In this document: positions 1 to 11,253 of the stretch, in pieces | Layout: every line of letters starts with the position of its first letter | How positions within the stretch are numbered: position 1 is the stretch's first letter | Assembly: GCA_050084515.1 (NCBI GenBank) | Contig: CM114273.1 | Span: 34,534,001-34,598,000 of the forward strand | DNA from: Blasia pusilla | Taxonomy: Eukaryota; Marchantiophyta; Marchantiopsida; Blasiales | Length of the DNA stretch: 64,000 nucleotides | Direction: 5' to 3' | Notes under the pieces: model-generated | What the model saw: the letters and a program-made list of their open reading frames with translations, nothing else | Databases searched by the model: none | Told to the model about the DNA's origin: nothing | Translations under genes and position numbers: made by a program

Positions 1-760
1 AGGAGGCTGATCATTGCTACGTTTGAGTGATCGAGGCGCGATCACCCAAAGATTGGTCTGGGTTCGGACCGAGAACTACGGAGGAGAGTCCGAGATGCGG
101 TCGATTCACACAAATGAAGCCCACATTGAAGGTGGTCTTTGAGTTGTCGAGCGTATTGAGCTCAACATGAGTGAGGAGCAGGTAGTGACCGCTGGATTTT
201 CTCGAGAGTCGACGGGTCCACGAGCGGCGGTGACCCCACCGGTGCCACAGCGAGCACCAGTACCACGGGAGCGGGCCAGTGTGCCTAGAGAGCAGGGCGG
301 GTACCGTGAGCCTATGAGGCAACGACCCGCACCTACATATGTTGCCTAGCAGGGACCGGTTTGGTCTTGTTGGACGTGTGGAGGGGCCCATAGGCAGAGA
401 GACTACCCATAGCATGGGAGAGGACCACCAGCGCCTCCGCTTACGCAGGAGCCACAAAGGATGGCCCCACCACAGCACCAGTGTGACCATTGCCACAGAT
501 ATGGTCACACTAGGGATAGATGTTTTGACCTTTGCCGAGGGGCACGTCCAGAGGTAGGCCGAGGGCCTGGGGGCGGTCGCCCCTGGAGGAGGTCGGGAGT
601 TCTTCTGGGCGTGGTGGTAGAGGACCACCACCAGCCAGAGGAGATGGAGAAGGAGCACGAGCCGGCTCTTCTCTCACGATCGATCGATTGGAGCAGGATT
701 GCTTTGCCATGACGATGATGCGGCTTAGGGAAGGCACTGAGGCTGAGCGGCTAGTGTGAC
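1..760 (+). pseudogene. gag: gag, 3' portion with CCHC zinc knuckle (element A)
   Basis: This is the carboxyl part of the capsid/nucleocapsid gene. The stretch around 150-220 (IELNMSEEQVVTAGFSRES) matches the same place in element E (IELNMVKERVVTSAFSRDT). It is followed by a Pro/Arg-rich linker and a zinc knuckle at 482-523 with C-x2-C-x4-H-x4-C spacing (CDHCHRYGHTRDRC), which binds element RNA in this family. Frames change several times and stops occur, so this copy cannot make full Gag. The start lies outside the window. Confidence 0.75.
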
Positions 761-1051
761 TCAGTCTCTACCTCTTACCCGACCGGGTGAGGATCTCTCC
801 AACATGGGATTCATGTGTAGTGCAGCCCAGTTGAGGCAAATGCGATGGTGACTCGGGAGTCTTTGCAAGAGGCATAGAGCCATCGAGAGGTGGAGTTGAG
901 ATTGACCCACCAGAGGGGACCGTTGGGCGGCAGGCCAGGGTTCCACAGTCGTTCACATTGTCGGAGGCACTACACACACCATCGATGGTGCCTCGGCGAC
1001 CAGCGGTGCCTCTGATTCGAGGCACCTACGTCGACGTCACGAGGAGTTGGA

Positions 1052-1588
1052 GTGACAACTCCTATGCCGGCTCGAGTGGAGTCAGTGTTGACTATAGTGT
1101 TGGAGGTGGCCACTAGAGTGAGTCAGACTCCGCTATTTTCCGCCTTAGAGTTGGCGACGTTGGGAGTTGGACCAGCTGAGGTGTTCCGGTTGGCAGCCAC
1201 GTTGTGTGAGCGTGGAGAGATGACTGCTTCTTGTTCCGAGGTACTTGAGGAGGTGGTGGACTTGCCCTCAGAGCCGATGCTTGGGACGTTCCCCACAGAG
1301 TCATGGCATGCGGCGGCGGCGAAGTTGGTAGATATGCCAGCTCGACCCGCCATAGAGCGAGCAGTGGTGACATCAGGAGTAGTGTTACTGGATAACCGAG
1401 CTGGAGTATTTCGCTTGGTTAGTCCGACGGGGACAGTATACCACCCGCAACGCGTCCTACTTGATTCGGGAGCGCAACCCTTGATGTTAGGGAAGGCGGC
1501 GTGTTTAGCGTTGGGGTTACGGAAGGCCGACATTGAGCCTTGTCCCTTCCAGATACAGACCTCGATTGGGGGCGTATCACCCACTTAG
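1052..1588 (+). pseudogene. Retropepsin-type aspartic protease region (element A)
   Basis: An open stretch of 178 codons carries the retropepsin active-site signature LLDSGA at about 1457-1474, followed by LMLGKAACLALGL, a helix typical of Ty3-type proteases. Upstream is a conserved block (ESWHAAAAKLVDMPARPAIERAV) shared with element D. The enzyme would cut the Gag-Pol precursor. The frame ends in a stop just after the domain. The first in-frame codon is not a certain start, because the domain is normally made as part of a polyprotein. The 1589-2150 linker is conserved between elements, but I cannot assign a function to it. Confidence 0.7.
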
Positions 1589-2152
1589 TATATGACTCGA
1601 CAGGAGATTGTTGTGAGAGTCCAGCCAGAGCATGCAACGGATAGTGCTATGGTGCGCACACGTGCGATTACGACTCCAACTGAGTCGTACGATGTGTTGG
1701 TGGGGAGTACAGTGTTATATCCCCTAGGATTCATTCTAGACTTCTGAGAGGAGACCGTTGTTTATCGGCCAGGATGGCGGTCAGGTGACGGTCGGATGAG
1801 TCAGTTACCCGTGCAGTTTGCGGGACGAGGTGGTCGATCACAAGGCGAGTTTGTGACCACGTTGGCGGCTTTCACAGGTAGTGTTAGCTGGCCAGGAGAG
1901 TTGTTGGAGGGGAACGCACATGCGGAGGATGTCCCAAAGAGCGATAGTCCCACGGAGAGAGACAGGCCATGGCGGGTGTCTCGTCCCATGTTAGCGATGC
2001 CTCTTCACCATTATGGGTGCGACTCGAGAGCTACAGAGGAGTGCCGGCGACCTCGTGAGGGCGTGGAGTCATGTTTTTATCCCGAGCAGCGAGAGTCACG
2101 TGGCGATCGGGCTATTGGAGTGGAGACGATGACCCACTAGATACCACACCTA

Positions 2153-3220
2153 TTGTGTGTGGCGGTGCAGAAGGAGGGTGTTAGGGTGTTAGATCTCTTT
2201 GAGAGGATTAGCACCGGATTGGCTGCAGTATTGCAGGCGGGCATACGGGTGCATCAGTACCTTTATGTGGAGAGAGATGAGACCGCGCGGCGAGTATCAT
2301 TACGTCACGTGGCGAGATTGGTCCAGAGGTATCCTGAGTTGTTGTCGGTATCTGCAGTACGGGGATACCAGCATACGCTACCCGTCGACATATCTTTGGT
2401 GGGGGCGCAGGATCTGGATAGAGTTGGCACCATTCATTTGGTGATTGCTGGATGGCCATGTCAGGGTCATTCATCAGCTGGCCGAGGATTTGGATTGCAG
2501 GATCCGAGGTCAGGGATGTTTTGGGAGATGCTGCGAGTAGTACGACACTTGCAGCAGAGTCAAATATGTTCTCCAGCGTACATTTTGGAGAACGTGCCGT
2601 TGTTGGGAGATACTCGTGCACGTGTGATGACGAGTGTACATCAGGTGAGGTCCTGGTTGGGACCGGCTGTGTTGTTAGATGCAGCGAGAGTTGGGTCACG
2701 TGCCCATCGTCCACGATTGTGGTGGACGAACCTGATACCATCAGAGGTACTGAGTCAAGCCTACAGTGGAGTCCAGAGAGCACCACATCTCACGGTGGAT
2801 GCTATTTTGGACTCAGGGCGTCGATCTCAGGTGGTGACACGCGATGATAGACCACCGTTGGCCACGGCCAATAGGGTGGGGGAGTTGAGGGTAGCCTTAC
2901 CTACGTTGGTGAGCTTCCCAACATCCCATGCCTTTCGTCAGGGAGGGCCAGGCATGATTTGGGATGAGGTGACCGGAGTATTGGAGGAGCCTACAACAGA
3001 TGAGCGCGAGCGCGCCATGGGGTTCACTACCGGTACTACGGCGGTGCCAGGGATGATTGAGGCATCACGGAGACAGGTGTTGGGGCAGGCGATGGACCTC
3101 AACTCTCTCACATGGATAGTCAGCCTAGGTATGGCTGAGCAGAGGGATGCGAGTGTCATCCATGCCGTCACGTCCACGAGTTGGACCACTGCCTACAGGG
3201 TCTGTACAGGCATTGGCTAG
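2153..3220 (+). CDS. C5-cytosine DNA methyltransferase domain carried in pol (element A)
   Basis: A 355-codon open frame has the C5-methyltransferase motifs in normal, unpermuted order. Motif I is VLDLFERISTGLA (residues 12-24), the SAM-binding loop. Motif II is YVERD (38-42). Motif IV is IAGWPCQGHS with catalytic Cys103. Motif VI is ILENV with Glu146. Motif VIII is GSRAHRPRLWW (181-191). The motif IX/X region is ERERAMGF (284-291) and LGQAMDL (310-316). It would transfer methyl groups from SAM to cytosine C5. In motif I, Glu17 sits where elements C and E have Gly (DLFGGI), which may weaken SAM binding. The domain lies between protease and RT, and all four elements have it there. A frame slip just upstream separates it from the protease linker in this copy. 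DNMT3-like features (AHRPR..WW, ERE..MGF) and bacterial/DNMT1-like ones (PCQGHS.AGRG) are mixed, so I leave the subfamily open. Confidence 0.88.
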   Translation: MCVAVQKEGVRVLDLFERISTGLAAVLQAGIRVHQYLYVERDETARRVSLRHVARLVQRYPELLSVSAVRGYQHTLPVDISLVGAQDLDRVGTIHLVIAGWPCQGHSSAGRGFGLQDPRSGMFWEMLRVVRHLQQSQICSPAYILENVPLLGDTRARVMTSVHQVRSWLGPAVLLDAARVGSRAHRPRLWWTNLIPSEVLSQAYSGVQRAPHLTVDAILDSGRRSQVVTRDDRPPLATANRVGELRVALPTLVSFPTSHAFRQGGPGMIWDEVTGVLEEPTTDERERAMGFTTGTTAVPGMIEASRRQVLGQAMDLNSLTWIVSLGMAEQRDASVIHAVTSTSWTTAYRVCTGIG

Positions 3221-3420
3221 GGGCGAGACGAGGAGAGATAGGCACCCATGGACTTCCTGGGACGTCATCCGAGCAGAGAGTGCGAAGGCGGCTAGAGTAG
3301 CACATGTTCATTTTTCGGATGTGGAGCATGGTGTAGGAGGTCGAGTGGAGTGGTCATTTTGCGGAGGTGGCTAGGGTTGCTACATAGCAACCAAAGCCGG
3401 AGGTTGCGCCTCTCCGAGTG

Positions 3421-5155
3421 AGGTCACGATGGAGACTTGGGAGCCTGTGATAGGTCTCAAGTTGATAGGAGGAGAGCGACGGCGAGTTCATAGGTTTTCG
3501 AGAGGGCATGTCGGTTGTTTTGCCTTCAAGATGAGAGACTTGGGTACGTTGAAGGGTCCCGGATACGGATTGAGTTGGCTAGTGATACGCCGATCTTTCG
3601 TCGACCCTACTGGTATTACGATATGGAACGAGCCTTGATTCAGAGCAGAGTCGAGGACTTGTTGGAGGCGGGACTTGTGGAGTTGTCACATGGGGAGTAT
3701 GCATCCGCCACAGTCATGCCGGCGAAGAAGGATATGTATGGCAATTGGACGGATAGGCGGATGTGTGGAGATTACCGTCCTATCAACCAACTGACGAGGT
3801 CAGATCGGTATGCCATGCCTACTCCTGAGGAGATCTTTGATGCCGTAGGGCATGCAAAGATCTTCAGTACCTTAGATCTGTGTGCTAGCTATCATCAGCT
3901 TCCTATCAGGTTGGAGGACAGGGAGAAGACATCATTCTGGGGGATAGATCGGTTCGGGAGAGATTGCTTGTATCAGTGGCGGTTCTTACCATTTGGGTTG
4001 AAGAACGCGCCTGCGGAGTTTCAGAGAGTGATGGATAGGATTTTGGCTGGCTTGGATTTTGTACGATGTTACATAGATGATATTTTTATCTTCAGTTCCA
4101 CGGTTGAGGATCATGAGTGACACTTGGAGGAGGTGTTTCGGCGATTGCAGTTACATGGACTGAAGTTACATCCAGGCAAGTGCAGATTCTTTCAGGAGCA
4201 GATTGAGTACTTGGGACACACCATATACCCGGGTGGGTTAGGCGTTCAGCAGACGAAGGTAGAGGCTATTGCGCAGATTCCACGCCCTACAGATGTGAGT
4301 CGAGTCCGAGCATTTCTTGGACTGGCGAACTTCTATCGACGGTATGTCAAGGGTTTTAGTGCGATCGCAAAGTCTTTGACCTTGTTTACGAGACTTGATC
4401 AGGTGTGGTTGTGGGGAGATGATCAGGAGCGAGCATTTCAGGAGCTCAAGGACAGGTTGACGTCCTCACCCATTTTACAGAGACCGGTTAGGGGTCGCCC
4501 ATTCCAGTTACATACGGATTGGAGCATGTTGGGTCTAGGAGCAATGCTTACTCAAAGGGATGACGAGGAGAGGGAGTTCGTGGTGCCTTACGCGAGCCGA
4601 TCGAACAACATTGCAGAGGCGAAGTACAGCTCCTACGAGGGAGAGTGCTTGGCTGCAGTGTGGGCCGTGGCACATTTCAGGTGCTATTTATTCGGCAACC
4701 CTTTCACACTTATCACTGATCATCAGCCGTTGAGGTGGTTGATGGAGTCCGACAAGCTTACGGGAAAGCTTGCCAGGTGGGCTCTATTACTACAGGAGTA
4801 TGAGTTTGAGGTGGTTCATAGGCTAGGTCGGCTGAACCAGGATGCGGATGGGTTGAGTCGTAACCCATGTCCGAGTCAGAGAGACGACACAGGAGCTCGA
4901 TGGCACGGAGAGAGTGATGAGGAGATGGTGCCCGGTTGGCATGCATCTGCCTATCTTTGTTGGTTGACTATGGCAGGTCAGCCACAGGTAATGACTCCAG
5001 TGGTGGGGTTGGATGATGAGTCTTTGGATCCGGAGGTTAGTGAGGAGGCGACAGGTGGTCGTGATATCCATGACGACGTGGAGGTTGTGGAGTTCTTGCA
5101 CACTGGCGTCATTGCAAGTACAGTGAGTGCTAGGGAACGGGATCGGATCCTATAG
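3421..5155 (+). pseudogene. Reverse transcriptase and RNase H (element A)
   Basis: The pre-RT segment (METWEPVIGLKLIGGERRR, from 3429) leads into RT, with the priming-loop block MPAKKD, the segment MCGDYRPIN, FLPFGLKNAPAEFQRVMD and the catalytic YIDD box near 4072-4083. RT and RNase H are separated by a single TGA at 4118-4120, where element D reads on. The second frame (4124-5155) holds the RT thumb (YLGHTIYPGG, RVRAFLGLANFYRRYVKGF) and RNase H with LHTDWSMLGLGAML, YEGECLAAVWAVAHF, TDHQPLRWLM and DADGLSR, which supply the usual D-E-D-D residues. It would copy element RNA into DNA. One stop and a frame change near 3515 make this copy defective. Confidence 0.9.
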
Positions 5156-6335
5156 AGAGCCAAGAGGTTCAGGTGGGAGGGGACTCACATTTTGCGGGTA
5201 TGGGGAGATGGTAGGATACGAGTGGTACCTCATCCTTCCCAGCGAGCACGTGTAGTGCGACATGCCCATGAGGAGTTGGGACATTTCGGAGTAAAGCGTA
5301 CTTACAGCTTACTCCAGGTTCAATATTGGTGGCGCGGCATGCATACTGGGGTACAACAGTTTGTGGCCTGATGTATGGTATGTGATAGAGTGCGAGCATC
5401 CTTCAATGCTCCCACTCCGCAGTTACATCCTTTGCCGATTATGGGTTTAGGTTATCGGTGGAGTTTAGACTTTGCGGGACCTTTGCCATTGACAGGGCGT
5501 CATCATAGGTATGTGTTGGTCATGGTGGAGCATTTCTCCAAGTGGATAGAGTTGGTGGCACTACCACACAAGGCGAGCGAGGGAACAGCTTATGCGTTTC
5601 TAGATTGTGTGCTTAGTCACTTTGGTGCATCGGCGGAGGTGTTGACTGACCAGGGTACCGAGTTCAGGGGAGAGTTTCAGGCCTTGTGTGATCAGGCGCT
5701 GATAGACCACCGCACCACGCCGGGGGATCATCCTGAGGCGGATGGATTGGCGGAGAGAGTGGGCAGACGGTGAAGAGAGGATTTGCGCAAGTATGGCTTG
5801 CTGGGGGGGCGATTGAGGGAGTGGGACCTAAAGTTGCCATGGTTGGCTATGGGTTATCGCTTTAGTCGGCAGGCATCCTTGGCATCATTTTCACCCTACT
5901 TTTTGCTCTTTGGGAGAGAGCCAGATTTACCTGCAGCGATTTGACGTGACATGGCGGAGGTGTTAGATCTTGATGATCGAGATGTGTGGGTGCAAGCATG
6001 TTCTCAGAGGGCGAAGTCTTTCGAGAGTTATGCCTATGGCCTTTGAGAACTTAGCTATTGCCCAAAGATAGAGATACATTGAGGTACGCGACCATTCGTG
6101 GAGGAGGTTATTCCAGGGATTAGGAGGTTTCATCCTAGAGATTACGTGTATTTACAAAGCGGCATCCACGACGCTAGATGTCACATCGCAGCGATCGATC
6201 CTACGTGTGCGCGAGGTATTACCGACCGAGTCCTCATGTTGGAGGGACGAGATGGTATGGTTTGGAAGGATCATGTGCGCATGCGCCATGTCATCTTCCG
6301 AACGTAGATGAGACGGTGGATCCGAGCTTGGCAGA
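5156..6335 (+). pseudogene. DDE integrase with HHCC zinc domain (element A)
   Basis: The amino-terminal zinc domain is HEELGHFG...CMVCDRV (5268-5394), interrupted by a TGA where element E has Cys. The catalytic core (5375-5773) shows SLDFAGPLP with the first Asp, VLTDQGTEFRG with the second, and ADGLAERV with the Glu. This is a DDE-type integrase, not a tyrosine recombinase, which matters for the unusual terminal repeats. The downstream part (FHPRDYVYLQ, then GRDGMVWKDHV) is a Ty3-type integrase tail leading to the PHD finger. Several stops and frame slips make it non-functional. Confidence 0.85.
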
Positions 6336-6344
6336 GTACTGCAG

Positions 6345-6490
6345 CTTGAGGTGGTGTATGTTGCGGATCTGCGAGGGGTGCGCCACCATGTTGGTATGTG
6401 ATGGTTGTTCTCGAGGTGGCATATGTCATGTCTGACCCCCCCTCTTGATGTGGTTCCCACGGGGCGATGGATGTGTCCGAGATGTGTATA
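6345..6490 (+). pseudogene. PHD-type zinc finger, frameshifted (element A)
   Basis: This is the C-terminal module of pol. It reads WCMLRICEGCATMLVCDGCSRGG and then continues one frame over as a Pro-rich segment ending in W-x-C-x2-C. Alignment to the intact copies in D and E shows the C4HC3 PHD pattern broken by a frameshift at about 6415 and loss of one early Cys. Many plant Ty3 elements have a chromodomain at this place in pol. Confidence 0.72.
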
Positions 6491-6540
6491 GGGTAGTAGG
6501 TCATGTAGAGAGATGTGATATTTTCTATCTGGAGTTCGCG

Positions 6541-7289
6541 CCTAGGGGGCGGTTGTGTGATCTCCATGTATATGTATGAGTTCATTTTTGTACATGTGTG
6601 GATCGACCCGTGTGTGGGGAAGATCGGTGTTGTGTGGTGTAGATGTGACGAGCGATGTATGTTGTGTAGCGATATGTATGCGCATTATGTCACATCTGAG
6701 TAGCCGATAGGCCGAGATCTATCGTGGATAGGGCGAGGAGCCAACGGACTATCTTGAGTGTAACTTTGTCCCAGATGTCGGATGAGGTTGGATAGGTCCA
6801 TTGTGTCAAGAATGTCGTTTCGACGACTTTCATGTTGAGTCTTTTACGACCGGGTGACTTGTTGACCAGTCATGTAACCTGTGTATGTGAGGTTACCAAG
6901 GGAAGGGCTATTCTTAGGGGAAGAGCCTTTTGGCTCTTCCCAACCTATATAAGAGAGGAAGATGGCTTTCCTAAGCCATCTTTCTCATGTTGGGCCGTTG
7001 GAGCACCTCCCTTGTATGTGTGTGAGCTAGGACTAGGGTGCTAGCGTCCGGATTCCTTGATAGCACAGGGTGGACGAGGCTCGATATGCCCATGTAGATT
7101 GAGGAGTGGAGTTTTAGGTCGGGTGTGCCGTTTTTACTACTCTTTATTTTTGTTGTGTGATCTCCATATATATGTATGAGTTCATTTTTGTACATGTGTG
7201 GATCGACCCGTGTGTAGGGAAGATTGGTGTTGTGTGGTGTAGATGTGACGAGCGATGTATGTTGTGTAGCGATATGTATGCGCACGACA
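6541..7289 (+). repeat. Element A 3' end: polypurine tract, B1 (6553-6687), A2 (6688-7152), B2 (7153-7289)
   Basis: A polypurine tract (CCTAGGGGGCGG, 6541-6552) is followed at once by a 135-bp block B1. After it comes A2, starting TGTCACATCTG, and then a second copy of the block, B2, ending CGCACGACA. B1 and B2 are nearly identical apart from a decayed B1 end (GCGCATTA instead of GCGCACGACA). A2 has a TATATAAG box at about 6946 and, about 30 bp on, the likely transcript start in AGCCATCTTTCTC. The same family occurs as a - strand solo copy at 35494-36113 and as an old + copy split by element D. Confidence 0.85.
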
Positions 7290-8589
7290 ACACCTCTAAA
7301 ACTTAATTCACCACAAATGGATGTAAGTAAATATGGATCTAGTCCATAGAGCAAAAATTATGGTGAACAAGATAAAAAGGACGCTTGCGGGCTAAATCAA
7401 TATCCCATTCTAACCACAAAAACTATAGGTCCCACTCTCCTAGATGACCCAACTACAAGATATACTTACATAATCAGATAAACTCCTCTTTATCATTTGA
7501 AAAAAATCTATGGACCAAACCATTTGGCTAAAGATGATTTCAAGATATCATGCGGTGAAGCATTGGTGATTAATCAATCCTTGACCACACAAGGTTTGAA
7601 GCCCCCCAAAAAACTTGGTTCCCTAGATAGTTAAAACTTCTCTTGGCACACCATACAAACTCAAAAAATCTATCCATAATGCAAATGCTACTCTCTCACT
7701 CCCTTTGTTTGAAAATACAACCAAATGTATGCACTTCAAAAAGCTGTCAGCCACAACCAATACTTACTAATTGTGGTGCTCCATCAAAGGTAAAGTTTTG
7801 GAAAAATCCTAACTCTATTGGTAATCCAATCCCATGATCTGTAATGTTTGCATGTGTGGACTTTGAGCACTAAAAGATGCTCATACTCTATCATACACCA
7901 TACACCTGGAAATAAAATGGTGCGTTTTCTGCGCTTTGCGACTTCGGCCCTAAATATATATATTTTTTGGTGGTCTACAAACTCAGCCCCCTGGGATCCC
8001 AAGGTGGATGTGTCCGACTATGTGCGGAATGGGGTTGATGCCCTTGTGGACCTTTGGATCTTGTCTCATTTTACTTTGCTTTGGGAGCTTAGGAATTTTT
8101 TAGAAAGTCCGGGTTAGGGCCCCGCCAGGGGTACGGGACTCTGGTGGTATAACCCGGTCGGCGACATAAGTAATAAGTAGGCGACTCAGCCCAGCATAAC
8201 ATTCCCTTGGAGAAGGTAGACCCCTGAACATATTTGATTCTATTCATGATATGATCACCTCCTATTATCTGCTTCAGGACTGCCATGTCCCCTTGAGAAA
8301 CTTCGCTGTCAGATATAAGGACAAGCAATTTTACAACTAGGCTTACTTATTTTATTACTGCGTTTTATTATTCGACGGCCCCTTGTGTGGTCGGATTCGG
8401 TTAGGGGCCTTGTCGGACAAGATTTTGGTTTTGTAGTATCTGAAATTCCGTTTGGGATATTAGGTATTATGGTGAGCGTGTGGTTAACGAGCCACGGAGT
8501 GGTTTTCTATATGAATAGGAATCAATTGAATAATTCAAATTTTTGTATGAAAATTAATCCTGATTTTTTTGACCCTAGTCGTTTTATGC
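7290..8589. other. AT-rich sequence without a recognisable gene
   Basis: I see no coding domain. The motif CTTACTAATTGTGGTGCTCC at 7764-7783 recurs at 11616-11635, and nearby words are also shared (TTGGTAAT...), so the two places may derive from one mitochondrial or repeat sequence. The part from about 8100 on resembles the mitochondrion-derived DNA that follows, but I cannot assign it. Confidence 0.4.
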
Positions 8590-9166
8590 ATCGTAATTAA
8601 GAGATAAAAATTGAGTTTGGGCAAGTGGAAAAAGTCCTATTATTTTGCCGATAACGGTGAGAAATGCTACTAATGAAATTAGACTAGAAACCAAAAACAA
8701 GAAAAAAGGTTGTATAATTAAAATTCTTTTTTAATGTCTCCAAATTAGTCCAACTATGTATCTTTCCAGCATAAACTGTATATGTTAGATTACGATCTAG
8801 AACTGTTTCACTCGATTTCGTTGGTAATATTGGAATGTAATCATTATCTACCATTAGAAAGATTTCCAACAAAAAAATAAGTCCAATAATACCACCTACA
8901 GGTAAATAGCGCAATACATTCTCGTGAATTTCTTCCATCCTTGTATGTAACATCATAACGACAAACGAAAATGAAACGGCAATAGCTCCTACATAAACCA
9001 CTGAGAAAATCATAGCAAAGAAGTCAGGACCTAACAAAACGAGTAAACCGGAAGTATTGCGAAAAACTGGGATTGAGAATAAAACAGAATGAACTGGATT
9101 TTTGGCACGTATCACCATAGCGCCTGACACTGAAGCGAGGACCACAAAAACATAAAAAAGTATCGT
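8590..9166 (-). pseudogene. nad6: Mitochondrial nad6 fragment (NUMT)
   Basis: The reverse strand encodes plant mitochondrial NADH dehydrogenase subunit 6, a membrane subunit of complex I: SGAMVIRAKNPVHSVLF, DFFAMIF.VVYVGAIAV, MEEIHENVLRYLPVGGIIGL, VDNDYIPILPTKSS and KIHSWTNLETL. The true start is probably the ACG at 9164-9166, two codons' worth of upstream sequence (ILFYVF) fitting nad6. An insertion (ETVLDRN) and a frameshift near 8725 break it; the C-terminal FFLFLVSSLI continues in another frame. At least eight positions carry C where the conserved protein needs U (Ser to Leu, Pro to Leu, Arg to Cys, ACG to AUG). This is the pre-editing state of a mitochondrial gene, so the piece was copied as DNA. 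It is not functional in the nucleus. Confidence 0.88.
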
Positions 9167-11253
9167 GGTGAAATTTTCCCTTTAAATTTTATAAAATATT
9201 CGGAACTCTTGAAAAGCATTTTCCATCCAAAGACTTTTCAAGAGCCGAGGTGTATTCTCAACTTTCTTAAATTAAAGCATATATCTTTACCATCGGCATC
9301 TGGTTTTGACACGTCGCAATACCGTGCCTTCAAATGTTTGAAGCAAAGTTCTTGGGGCAAGATCGTTCATAGGTTCGTGACAAGCTCTCTCTTTATGGGA
9401 CGATAAAGGCCAGGAGAATAGTGCCCTGGGGACTCGGGATATTCAATTCCTTGAAACAGTGTCCGGGAATACAGTGTAATGAACATAAGCTCATTTTATT
9501 TGTCTCACTGGCTTGAAGGACCGACTCAACGAAGATATTTTTATAAAACAATTTGCTTCGTATTGCCGAAAGAAGAAATGTTAACCAACTGATCAAATGT
9601 ATCATTAAGCAAGTGCAAGTCTTAGCATTAGTAAGTTCGCAATGTCATTGCAAAGACAACGCGCATTAAAAAAATTCGATAACAACCAATACTAATTAAT
9701 CAAGGTGTTTTATGGATATTATAGTTCCCAGGTTATATCCAGATTTTTTGAAGTCAACAATCTTGGATCTCATTAGCAGTATAGCGAACTTTTTCGAGAA
9801 ATCAGCGTGGCCCAGCATAGCTCCAGAATGTTTCCGACGCACTGGATGCGAAAGACGCCAGTTTTCTTTAATTGGATCTAATTTTAGACCATGAGTTGCG
9901 GGTATTCCATCTCATGAGATGGAATACTCAAAGTGCTGAGAAACAAGAAGTCCCGGGATGCTGTATCTGGCAGATAAAAGCTTTTTGAGCAGATACCGGT
10001 GACAATCTCACGTTTTACGGAAGCACTCCAGTTGTTCGGAGAACAACTGTTGATCTGAAAGTATACAATCTGAAGGATTAAAACGGCAATGAGGCTCCTT
10101 TAGAAAGAAGGCATGAGTAGGGACAAAACTTCAAGTTTAGTCTTAAAGTCATCAATATCCGGGCACCTTTGATCCGTTGAAATCTTCCACAACAACCAAA
10201 AACAATTTTTGGTGAATTGGTCGAAGGTTGAACTACGTACATATGAAGTGTTAATGAAAGGTGGAGCCAATAATGACACAAAAAAGTCCTATGGCGGCTG
10301 ACAAAAAGGTAAAAAGAATCGCAAATCCCGGTATACGAGATTCAACTATTTATTCCACAATAATCGAGCTCACGCCTAACACAAGTGCTCTCCGGAGCTG
10401 GACACGCTTCCAGGCCAAACTTGACAATCGAGAGGTGTACTTAACGGGGCAAGCTTTCCTGTACCTTACGGGATTTGCTTTCGGGGGTTTGACAGAGTTG
10501 GAATGGACTTATTCGCCAACATTTCAATGTTGATCAATCATCTTCATACCACAAAACCCGAATGCTCAAAATAATCAACCATGTTTGTTAATGTTATCAC
10601 TTTCCTTTTGGGTTCAAGAAAAACAAAAATATGGAGCATAAAAACATAAAACCAAAAATACTATTTAGCTCTATTAAAGAAGTTTGCCCTCAAGACAAAA
10701 TGGCATTCAAAGGCTCCTTTTATTCAGTGGTAAGGGAGATTATTTAAACCGGAAGTGCTTAAGATAAACAACATCTCCAAACGGGGGGTCTTATTTTACT
10801 CCCTTATTCTGAAGCCCAAAACATTTTATTGGTTAACACCATTTTGCCATTGAGAACCCATTTTTTTATCCCCACTTTTGTTTATTGAGAACCCCATTTT
10901 TTAGATTTGGGATCAAATTTTGAAGTTGTTTAAGAATCTTTTAATGACGCGTTCCGTCATAACGTTCCATCCCAGTAAGGCCGAAGACACTGAGGGCTAG
11001 GAGGATAGGAAAGCGGAAAATTCGGGTTTTTTGGCGGGTCTCAAATAATTGGTACTAGTTTTGCCGATACCAATATTCCATTTTATGTTAAGTCACCCCT
11101 TTGGCCTTATAAGAAGATAACAAGATCCTAATCAATTAAAATGCTTTTTCGGATTAAAAATAAAAAATAAAAAATTCTTTGCCATTATTTTGGAACTTAC
11201 TAATGGTGTGCAAAACAAAGTCCAATTTGTTGCAAAAAGAATCTTTCAGTATT
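9167..11253. other. Unassigned, probably mitochondrion-derived sequence between nad6 and atp6 fragments
   Basis: No conserved protein or RNA was recognised. Flanking organelle fragments on the same strand and a similar base composition suggest a single mosaic mitochondrial insertion, but this is inference. Short open frames (9712-9894, 10261-10533) have no recognisable domain. Confidence 0.4.

Larger units (their letters stand above)
1..7289 (+). mobile_element. Element A: 3' part of a Ty3-type retrotransposon with DNA methyltransferase and PHD finger
   Basis: The window opens inside gag, so the 5' terminal repeat is outside. In order on the + strand come gag with a CCHC knuckle, aspartic protease, a C5-cytosine methyltransferase, reverse transcriptase/RNase H, HHCC-DDE integrase and a PHD-like tail, then a polypurine tract and the terminal block B1-A2-B2. 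The RT-RNaseH-integrase order is that of Ty3/gypsy elements. Gag, integrase and PHD contain stops or frame breaks, RT has one stop (4121-4123), and the methyltransferase is open. The 3' boundary is the GACA end at 7289, followed by ACAC. The 5' target duplication cannot be checked. Confidence 0.93.

Noticed and set aside
17-658. Long - strand open frame of 213 codons at the window start
   Set aside because: It lies antisense to gag of element A, is Pro/Arg/Leu-rich and shows no domain; the sense strand explains the sequence.
6541-7289. Reading the 3' end as an ordinary LTR with a chance internal duplication
   Set aside because: The same B1-A2-B2 order adjoining the polypurine tract recurs in C, D and E with unrelated sequences in E, and A1 lacks B in all three complete copies.
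9712-10533. Short frames between nad6 and atp6 as mitochondrial genes
   Set aside because: None matches a plant mitochondrial protein that I recognise; left as unassigned.
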